This document shows positions 1 to 5,639 of a stretch of 6,626 bases of DNA, one piece after another (the first letter of the stretch is position 1; each line of letters starts with the position of its first letter). A program made the translations under genes and the position numbers. Under the pieces are notes generated by a model. That model was not told the origin of the DNA. It did not search any database and worked only from the letters and a program-made list of their open reading frames with translations. The stretch is from Gammaproteobacteria bacterium (lineage in GTDB: Bacteria; Pseudomonadota; Gammaproteobacteria; S012-40). Location of the stretch: the NCBI GenBank assembly GCA_029864945.1, contig JAOTSL010000186.1:1-6626 (forward strand), read 5' to 3'.

Positions 1-227
1 ACACCATCGGGTAAAATTAGTGTGATTTCCAGCTCATCCGTTGTGACATGAGAAAAAACACTTAACACCACCGTCATGGGTACCTCTTGCACTAACTCGC
101 CTTGCCATTTCATTTTAACCGACAATGACGGCATGGGTTTACTAAACCCCACGGTGCTAAAGCCCAAAGAAAGGAGAAGAAAAAATAAAAGAGCAACAAT
201 AGTTTGTTTAGTATATTTCAATTCCAC
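1..227 (-). CDS. Exported protein of unknown function, N-terminal part (runs off left edge)
   Basis: The minus strand has an open frame from a GTG at 227-225 to the left edge, about 75 residues. It begins V/M-ELKYTKQTIVALL and continues as a strongly hydrophobic stretch (about residues 9-28) ending near GFS, a typical Sec signal peptide with a short lysine-containing n-region. The mature part seen is beta-strand-like, with alternating hydrophobic residues and a segment ending ITLILPDGV, which suggests an Ig-like or other secreted beta-sandwich; no family is recognised. A TGA lies in frame two codons before the GTG, so the start cannot be further upstream; the TTG at codon 3 is an alternative, and the first internal ATG would remove the signal peptide. 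No strong Shine-Dalgarno sequence is visible. It starts 46 bases after the stop of the metallopeptidase lipoprotein on the same strand, so cotranscription is likely. Function is unknown. Confidence 0.6.
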   Translation of the reverse strand, partial: MELKYTKQTIVALLFFLLLSLGFSTVGFSKPMPSLSVKMKWQGELVQEVPMTVVLSVFSHVTTDELEITLILPDG

Positions 228-250
228 GACTCATTTTACTGTTTGTATTA

Positions 251-268
251 AAGATTGCATTGCATCTT
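251..268. repeat. Small imperfect palindrome between two minus-strand genes
   Basis: The arms AAGAT and ATCTT enclose an 8-base centre made of two TGCA-like units. It lies in the 46-base gap between the lipoprotein stop and the start of the downstream exported protein. It has no T-run, so it is not a terminator. It could be a weak mRNA hairpin or a protein site, or chance. Confidence 0.2.
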
Positions 269-273
269 AACGC

Positions 274-2175
274 TTAATTTTGAACCACTTTAAAAGTGAA
301 AGTTCCGTACCTTCCAGCAGAGAAGTACGGCGCAGGATCAACAGTAGTCCTCAGTTCAGCATAATATGTGCCGGTCGCTGGCGCAATAAAAGTTAAACGC
401 GATGAAAGCGCCGTCGCATTATTTCTAATACGAGACATCCCACACGAACCATCATACCCATAATACGCACTTTCATCTGCATCATCATTTTCAACCACTA
501 CACTGGCAACGGTTAAAGGCGTTCCATCAGCATTTAGCACGCGTATATAGGTGTCTGCACCGCTAGTCAGGTTTCCTGTCGACAGCGTATATTGATTATT
601 AGCAATAGTATCAAATGCGACGTAATCGATGTCCGTGGCTTGCTGCTCACTATAAAGATAATGTGTTTCATCTATATTGAGATTAATTTTTCTAGCTGGG
701 TTTATTGCGTTGTCGGCCTCAAATACATCTTCCTGATAAAACACTGATCGTTCGTTATAAATCCCTTTCAATACGTCTTTATCAGCAGAATTCGGTGAAT
801 GAATCGCCAGCCATCCATCCCAGAACGACTCAAGATTAACGGGTGTTGCAACATCGGGTAAATAACCGGTCAATACATCAACAATTGACTTCATTCCATA
901 ACGGTCATACAAAGAAAGTAGTATTTTGGCAACAGCTAGTTCATTGCCTGCACTTTTATAAATCGACGCTGATAACGTAGCATCCAGCTGAAGAAAAATT
1001 TGCTGAGAATTTTGATACGTATCAATATAGGCAGTTTTAAATGAGACCTGTGTCGAGAGTAAACCAACTCGCTGAACATCATTTGCTAACCACGACTTAA
1101 CTGCCGCCGGGAAAAAATCCCCCCAACCCTCACTCCAGGACAAACGTAAATCAAGATCTGTACTACTTAATACATGACAACCACCATAGGAATCGTCTCT
1201 TGAAATTGTCTGGGCAAAATAATGGCCAAACTCATGAAAGAGCACATCATCATCATACTCATCAGTGTCACCACTTGGCGAATTAAAAATGTATATTCCT
1301 TTGCCATTGTCACAATAAATAGCATCGTGACCATTGCAAAAATAGGTGCCATCAGAATTATTTGGCTCCCAATAAGCTGACAGTGAAACAAGAGGTAGAG
1401 CAGTGTGTTCCAAGGTGAATTGTGCCGCGCTAACGAATACATCTAAAATGTTAAATGCTCCAGACGCATCCGATATCAAAGGCACATCCATTGTGAAATT
1501 TGCTGCCCGCTGAATATCCACCTGCTTACTAATCGAGTACAACGCATTTTGTCGATCTTTTATCGCCAGATCCATCCCGAGCGTACTGTCGGTTATTGCC
1601 GATATACGTATGTAATGCAGGGTATTTAATAATCCCGCTATTACAAACTTACCATTTGCATCAGTATATACAGGAGCAATCCCCCCGATGGCCTCACCAT
1701 TAGCATCTACAACAACCACTTTTGCATGCCGTATAGCTTTATAATAACTTTGTTGCGTTATAAATCCGGTCGCACCATATTCTCTGTCTTCATATCGTGC
1801 AGTTCCATTAAGCGTAACGACATCCTCACTCACCACAACCTGCATTTGAGACGAAAGATCCGTGGTACTCACTGTAACCGTTGTTTGGCCTATAGCATTG
1901 GCCGTAATAAGACCGTTGGCATCCACAGAAACAACATTAGTCGAGGCACTTGTCCAGATAAACTGAGGCTGATCAACATAGGCAACACCTTGTTCATCAA
2001 GCAACTTTGCTGATACGGTAAAATTACTTCCAACTTCGGACAAATACACACTGTCATTTGAAACCGAAATTGCAATTCTACCGTTTGGATAATCGGAAAC
2101 CTCTTCAAATTCGGAAGAACATGCGTTGAGGAACATAATCGCACCGAGTAACAGGCACCATTTCTTGATGGGCAA
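274..2175 (-). CDS. Modular outer-membrane lipoprotein with zinc-metallopeptidase (HEXXH) core
   Basis: The predicted product is 633 residues counted from a TTG at 2175. This start is chosen because it gives a textbook 19-residue lipoprotein signal: LPIKK n-region, hydrophobic core, lipobox LNAC with Cys19. The Ser at +2 favours the outer membrane. The frame stays open to an ATG at 2277, which would add 34 unlikely residues; neither start has a clear Shine-Dalgarno sequence. Domains in order: a Big-2-like Ig fold (about 34-115, ending in the typical GLITANAIGQTTVTV strand pattern); a carboxypeptidase-regulatory-like beta-sandwich (about 120-195, with TDANGKFVIAGL); and a gluzincin-like peptidase core with HEFGH at 314-318 and EGWGDFF starting at Glu349, expected to supply two zinc histidines, the catalytic glutamate and the third zinc ligand. 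Three cysteines around the core (YFC, IYC, GGC) may form disulfides. The C-terminal region (about 496-631) resembles a PPC domain (DIDYVAFD, GADTYIRVLNADG, GTYYAEL). The inferred role is surface or periplasmic proteolysis; substrate unknown. The exported-protein gene follows 46 bases downstream. Confidence 0.75.
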   Translation of the reverse strand: MPIKKWCLLLGAIMFLNACSSEFEEVSDYPNGRIAISVSNDSVYLSEVGSNFTVSAKLLDEQGVAYVDQPQFIWTSASTNVVSVDANGLITANAIGQTTVTVSTTDLSSQMQVVVSEDVVTLNGTARYEDREYGATGFITQQSYYKAIRHAKVVVVDANGEAIGGIAPVYTDANGKFVIAGLLNTLHYIRISAITDSTLGMDLAIKDRQNALYSISKQVDIQRAANFTMDVPLISDASGAFNILDVFVSAAQFTLEHTALPLVSLSAYWEPNNSDGTYFCNGHDAIYCDNGKGIYIFNSPSGDTDEYDDDVLFHEFGHYFAQTISRDDSYGGCHVLSSTDLDLRLSWSEGWGDFFPAAVKSWLANDVQRVGLLSTQVSFKTAYIDTYQNSQQIFLQLDATLSASIYKSAGNELAVAKILLSLYDRYGMKSIVDVLTGYLPDVATPVNLESFWDGWLAIHSPNSADKDVLKGIYNERSVFYQEDVFEADNAINPARKINLNIDETHYLYSEQQATDIDYVAFDTIANNQYTLSTGNLTSGADTYIRVLNADGTPLTVASVVVENDDADESAYYGYDGSCGMSRIRNNATALSSRLTFIAPATGTYYAELRTTVDPAPYFSAGRYGTFTFKVVQN

Positions 2176-2379
2176 CCATAAACCGCTATATTGGCCTGAG
2201 AAATTCGGCAATGAGCGGGGTTCTCGGGCTTTTAAGCCACGATTCTGCCAAATTAGATTTAAGGTTATTTGATACATTGGTAGATATATCGGCGAATTTG
2301 AGCAAACATTTAAGAATTAGGTCACAATAACGGGCTTTTTATACCTTTAATTAACCACTTTAAAAACAAGAACCTACAG
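2176..2379. promoter_or_regulatory. Divergent intergenic region between lipoprotein gene and mak
   Basis: This stretch must hold the promoters of the lipoprotein gene (minus) and mak (plus). It shrinks to 102 bases if the lipoprotein begins at the ATG at 2277. I cannot assign a convincing sigma-70 promoter. The best weak candidates for mak are a TATACC -10-like hexamer at 2340-2345 without a good -35, and TTGAGC (2298-2303) with CACAAT (2323-2328) at an unfavourable 19-base spacing. A 12-base palindrome, GGCTTTTAAGCC, lies at 2227-2238, placed to act as an operator or 5' leader hairpin for the lipoprotein gene. mak has no clear Shine-Dalgarno sequence before its ATG. Confidence 0.35.
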
Positions 2380-3357
2380 ATGAAAACTTTTCGAATCGGC
2401 ATTGACCTTGGCGGCACCAAAATTGAGCTAGTGGTACTTGATGAAACTGACCACATCATACACAAACAACGCATTGTTACGCCGCATGGTGATTACGATC
2501 ATACATTAGACAGCATCTGTAACCTGGTATGGGAGGCCGAACACCTAATAAATCAAAAATGCAGCGTTGGCATAGGAACACCCGGCGCCATTTCTCAAAA
2601 AACAGGCTTACTAAAAAACTCAAACTCAACTTGCCTTAACGATAAGCCCATACAACAGGATTTGGAGCAAAAATTAGGACGCAAAATCCGCTTAAGCAAC
2701 GACGCAAATTGCTTCACACTTTCGGAAGCTTGTGACGGTGCAGCAGCAGGCTCACAAAATGTATTCGGGGTCATTATCGGCACAGGTACGGGGGCGGGAA
2801 TTGTGATTAACCAACAAATCGTAGAAGGCGCCAATAGAATTGCCGGCGAATGGGGGCATAACCCCATGCCTTGGCCTAATCATTCGGAAATACCTGGACC
2901 AACATGTTATTGCGGCCTGAGTGGTTGTATTGAAACTTTTTTATCTGGTCCGGGCCTGGAGGCAGATTATTTGCGTTCGTTCAATACCGCACTGAATAGT
3001 CATGAAATCGTTGCGGGGGCCGTGGCTGGAGATACCGCGGCTAAAGAGACCATGATTGAAAGTAAAAAAACTTACAACCCAAACTGTGAAGCGGCCCTTC
3101 AACGTTATGAGGAAAGACTGGCCCGAGCACTATCTCATGTAATAAACATCCTCGACCCTGACACCATAGTGCTAGGCGGCGGTATGTCCAACATAAAGCG
3201 CCTGTATGAAAACGTACCCCGGCTATGGGGTAAATATGTGTTTTCTGACTTAGTTTTAACCAAACTGAAACCACCAAAACACGGGGACTCAAGTGGCGTA
3301 AGGGGAGCAGCCAGGCTATGGGCCATCGGTGAGAATGATGGCAGAAATAAGCGTTAA
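2380..3357 (+). CDS. mak: ROK-family fructokinase (Mak-like)
   Basis: This cytoplasmic sugar kinase of 325 residues most likely phosphorylates D-fructose to fructose 6-phosphate with ATP, allowing free fructose to enter glycolysis. The N-terminal phosphate-binding motif is GIDLGGTK (7-14). The catalytic aspartate is Asp108 in LSNDANC, and a second glycine-rich loop, IIGTGTGAG, spans 132-140. The ROK zinc and substrate signature is present: GEWGHNP (His160) followed by CYCGLSGCIE with Cys176, Cys178 and Cys183. The adenosine-side motif DPDTIVLGGGMS is at 259-270, and HGDSSGVRGAA lies near the C-terminus. From memory of the family, the whole length resembles E. coli Mak (about 302 residues) more than NagK or glucokinase. 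An extra stretch around 214-230 and a short charged tail explain the larger size. It is transcribed alone, divergent from the lipoprotein gene and convergent with the aspS-nadA-efpL cluster. Fructose as substrate is inferred; other hexoses are possible. Confidence 0.88.
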   Translation: MKTFRIGIDLGGTKIELVVLDETDHIIHKQRIVTPHGDYDHTLDSICNLVWEAEHLINQKCSVGIGTPGAISQKTGLLKNSNSTCLNDKPIQQDLEQKLGRKIRLSNDANCFTLSEACDGAAAGSQNVFGVIIGTGTGAGIVINQQIVEGANRIAGEWGHNPMPWPNHSEIPGPTCYCGLSGCIETFLSGPGLEADYLRSFNTALNSHEIVAGAVAGDTAAKETMIESKKTYNPNCEAALQRYEERLARALSHVINILDPDTIVLGGGMSNIKRLYENVPRLWGKYVFSDLVLTKLKPPKHGDSSGVRGAARLWAIGENDGRNKR

Positions 3358-3358
3358 A

Positions 3359-3374
3359 ACTCGAGTAGTCGAGT
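3359..3374 (-). terminator. Short hairpin with T-run, possible weak terminator for the minus-strand cluster
   Basis: A perfect 6-base-pair stem (ACTCGA / TCGAGT) with a 4-base loop starts just after the mak stop codon. Read on the minus strand, the stem is followed at once by TTTT, as in an intrinsic terminator, about 80 bases beyond the stop of the small membrane protein gene. On the plus strand no T-run follows, so it would not serve mak. The short stem and short T-run make it weak at best. Confidence 0.35.
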
Positions 3375-3453
3375 CACAAGCCACGCAACGCCCGGCAAGA
3401 AATTACGAAGAAAAACCGACAGGAAGGATCAATAGAAGTAAGGCCGATGAAAA

Positions 3454-3813
3454 CTAGCCACGCTTCGTTTCTTGCGCGGCCTGCCTTCGTGAAACAATTA
3501 GCTCTTGAACCAACTCAATATCCTTATGAATATCTTCTGGAATAGAGTGTGTAAATAAATAATCGTGAAGAATATCTTTTTTATACAGTTTTTTATTAAT
3601 AGTAAAAGACACGCGATCCAAAAATACCAACCCAAAAACACATGCCATCACTATTACCATAAAAATCTGCATTAACACACCCGGCAGCTCTTTTGGAAAA
3701 ACAACAAACACTATCGACGCTAGGAAAACAACACTGACAAATACCGTTAAACACGCTTTACGCAAACTACGCTGTCTGCCATGCATGGCTTTTAAAGCCG
3801 TTATCTCATTCAT
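3454..3813 (-). CDS. Small two-helix membrane protein of unknown function
   Basis: The product is 119 residues. A basic N-terminus (about 1-19, with RQRSLRK) precedes a first hydrophobic helix (about 20-40) and, after a short PKELPG turn, a second (about 46-66). A charged, probably helical tail of about 50 residues follows (INKKLYKKDILHDYLF, then a Glu/Asp- and Lys/Arg-rich end). The layout predicts a hairpin in the inner membrane with both termini in the cytoplasm by the positive-inside rule. There is no cleavable signal peptide and no recognisable domain or catalytic motif. The ATG at 3813 is preceded by a purine-rich AGAGAAG at 3816-3822, a plausible but close ribosome binding site; Met10 is the only other early ATG. 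It lies 92 bases downstream of efpL on the same strand and may be the last gene of that transcript or have its own promoter in the AT-rich gap. It is convergent with mak. Function is unknown. Confidence 0.7.
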   Translation of the reverse strand: MNEITALKAMHGRQRSLRKACLTVFVSVVFLASIVFVVFPKELPGVLMQIFMVIVMACVFGLVFLDRVSFTINKKLYKKDILHDYLFTHSIPEDIHKDIELVQELIVSRRQAAQETKRG

Positions 3814-3905
3814 ATCTTCTCTACATTTTATTTATTAAATAAAAAACTGCCCTAAGCGTTCAGAGCGCTTTAATTTTGTTTCAGAAATACTTTTAGTAGT
3901 TAGGA

Positions 3906-4469
3906 TTATGCACGGGACATAAACTTGCCATTACTGGTATTAACCTTAATTACTTCGTCAGGCGCCACATACTCAGGAACCTGCACAACCAAACCTGTAG
4001 ACAATGTTGCAGGTTTAGTGCGTGCCGATGCTGAAGCGCCTTTAATACTTGGCGCACATTCTACGATGGCCAAATCAACACTTGCTGGCATCTCTATCGC
4101 TAGTAACTTGCCATCAGAAATTAATGCACACAATCCCTCAATACCATCGACCATATATAAAAGCTCATCTTCGATCAATGCATTATCAATAGTGTATTGC
4201 GCGTAATCCTCATTATCCATAAAGGTTGCGCAATCAGTCTCTTTATAAATCATTTGCACTGATTTACGAAGAAATTCCACATCATCAAAGCTGTCATCAC
4301 CTTTATAGGTATTTTCGTATTTTTGCTTCGTTACAACATTATTGAAACGGATTTTATAAAGCGTATTAGCACCTCTAGATGACGGTGACTTAACCTGGAT
4401 ATCTTTAGCGACATATAGATTACCTTCAATCCCAACAACCATGCCTTTTTTAATTTCGTTCGCTTTCAT
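3906..4469 (-). CDS. efpL: Elongation factor P-like protein EfpL (YeiP)
   Basis: This 187-residue cytoplasmic translation factor of the EF-P/IF5A superfamily binds stalled ribosomes between the P and E sites and helps peptide-bond formation at proline-containing motifs. The three-barrel layout is visible: an N-terminal KOW-like domain (1-65, starting KANEIKKGMVV), a central OB domain (about 70-130, with FMDNEDYAQYTI), and a C-terminal OB domain carrying the signature IKGASASARTKPATLSTGL. The sequence follows E. coli YeiP/EfpL, not canonical EF-P. The loop that reaches the P-site tRNA reads SPSSRGANTLYK with Arg32 at its tip, where modified EF-Ps carry a lysine or rhamnosylated arginine; EfpL is reported to act without modification, and no epmA/epmB-type gene is present here. 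The start is supported by AAAGG at 4478-4482, 8 bases before the ATG. It follows nadA by 38 bases on the same strand, so translation from a shared mRNA is likely. Confidence 0.92.
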   Translation of the reverse strand: MKANEIKKGMVVGIEGNLYVAKDIQVKSPSSRGANTLYKIRFNNVVTKQKYENTYKGDDSFDDVEFLRKSVQMIYKETDCATFMDNEDYAQYTIDNALIEDELLYMVDGIEGLCALISDGKLLAIEMPASVDLAIVECAPSIKGASASARTKPATLSTGLVVQVPEYVAPDEVIKVNTSNGKFMSRA

Positions 4470-4507
4470 TTAAAAAACCTTTCAGCCAAAACCTTAAACA
4501 ACAAACA

Positions 4508-5617
4508 CTATGGAGAAACCTCAAACATACGATTTAATGCGAGCAAAGCCTGCTCTGCCTCCTGCGGCGCAACCTTAATTTGATTAACAACCTTGCCGTC
4601 TACCAAACTTTCCAGCACATCTGCCAGCTGAGATGCATTAATACGAAACATAGTAGAACACATGGAAACCGTAGGTGCCATAAACTGAACAATTTTGTTT
4701 TCATGTCGATATTGCTGCGCAAGACGATTAACTAGATTTAACTCAGTAGCAACCAACCAACGTGTATTGGGCTCTGCATCACGGATTGTATTAATAATAT
4801 ATTCTGTCGAACCCACATAATGTGATTTTTGACATACTTCAAACGAACTCTCTGGATGAGAAATCACTTTACCGTCAGGGTATTTTTCTAAAAAACGATC
4901 AACATGTTCTGGATGAAACATTTGATGCACGGAACAAAAGCCTTTCCATAAAATCATTTTCGCATTCAAAATTTCGTCTTCAGTCAAACCACCCATAGGC
5001 AGATCAAAGTCCCACACAACCATTTCATCTAAACCAACACCCATTGTAAATGCAGTGTTACGACCCAAATGCTGATCAGGGAAAAATAGAATTTTTTCCC
5101 TTTGAGAAAATGACCATTCCAATACATTTTTTGCATTAGTTGATGTACAAATAATGCCATTGTGACGACCACAAAATGCTTTCAGATCTGCGGCAGAATT
5201 AATATAGGTAACCGGCGTTATTTTTTCATCAGCGTTACCAAGCACTTGACTCAACTCACGCCAGGCTTTTTCCACCTTTGCAAGATTAGCCATATCTGCC
5301 ATTGAGCAGCCTGCGGCCAAGTCAGGTAAAATTGCAACCTGATCAGGCCGTGTCAAAATATCAGCTACCTCAGCCATAAAATGCACACCGCAAAAAACGA
5401 TATAATCCGCATTCGACGCTGCAGCCATTCGGGAAAGCTTTAATGAATCTCCGGAACAATCAGCGTGCTGAAATACTTCCTCACGCTGATAATGATGCCC
5501 CAATATCAGCAATCGATCGCCAAGCTTTTCTTTTGCTGCACGAATTCGTTGCTGACACGCCTCATCGTTTTGAGGCGCAAATGGTTTTATTTCAACAGCA
5601 GTTACCGCTACATTCAT
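4508..5617 (-). CDS. nadA: Quinolinate synthase NadA
   Basis: NadA condenses iminoaspartate (made from L-aspartate by NadB) with dihydroxyacetone phosphate to give quinolinate, the precursor for de novo NAD synthesis. It is a cytoplasmic [4Fe-4S] enzyme. The 369-residue product has the three cluster cysteines in their expected settings: Cys104 in AAGCSMADM, Cys228 in KGFCSVHQMF and Cys320 in TVSMCSTMF. Other family motifs are GHHYQREEV (His41-His42), VTYINS near 136-141, the ISHPE segment near 252-256 and GSTEYI at 269-274. The length matches the longer form found in many proteobacteria and no key residue appears missing. The ATG at 5617 is preceded by AGGGGA (5623-5628) at 5-base spacing, a strong ribosome binding site; a nearby ATG at 5613 is out of frame. 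It lies 22 bases after aspS and 38 before efpL. nadB is not in the window. Confidence 0.96.
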   Translation of the reverse strand: MNVAVTAVEIKPFAPQNDEACQQRIRAAKEKLGDRLLILGHHYQREEVFQHADCSGDSLKLSRMAAASNADYIVFCGVHFMAEVADILTRPDQVAILPDLAAGCSMADMANLAKVEKAWRELSQVLGNADEKITPVTYINSAADLKAFCGRHNGIICTSTNAKNVLEWSFSQREKILFFPDQHLGRNTAFTMGVGLDEMVVWDFDLPMGGLTEDEILNAKMILWKGFCSVHQMFHPEHVDRFLEKYPDGKVISHPESSFEVCQKSHYVGSTEYIINTIRDAEPNTRWLVATELNLVNRLAQQYRHENKIVQFMAPTVSMCSTMFRINASQLADVLESLVDGKVVNQIKVAPQEAEQALLALNRMFEVSP

Positions 5618-5622
5618 ATTAA

Positions 5623-5628
5623 TCCCCT
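5623..5628 (-). promoter_or_regulatory. Ribosome binding site of nadA
   Basis: AGGGGA on the minus strand sits 5 bases before the nadA ATG, inside the 22-base aspS-nadA gap. It decides between the in-frame ATG at 5617 and the out-of-frame ATG four bases further on. Confidence 0.7.
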
Positions 5629-5639
5629 ACAGCTTCGAC

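Noticed and set aside
76..270. Plus-strand open frame of 64 codons.
   Set aside because: It lies antisense over the exported-protein gene and has no ribosome binding site; its product shows no domain. The minus-strand frame with a signal peptide explains the region better.
1167..1442. Minus-strand 91-codon frame inside the lipoprotein gene.
   Set aside because: It is an out-of-frame shadow of the peptidase core, whose HEFGH motif lies in the other frame across the same bases.
283..2365. Exact 13-base direct repeat (AACCACTTTAAAA at 283-295 and 2353-2365) flanking the lipoprotein gene, like an insertion footprint.
   Set aside because: The left copy is within the lipoprotein's last codons (KVVQ), and a 13-base match somewhere in 6.6 kb of AT-rich DNA is expected fairly often by chance. 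No recombinase or other mobile-element sign is present.
3854..3870. Hairpin AAGCG / CGCTT in the efpL-to-membrane-protein gap, as a terminator after efpL.
   Set aside because: The stem is only 5 base pairs with a 7-base loop, and on the minus strand the T-run begins about 7 bases after the stem, too far for a standard intrinsic terminator.
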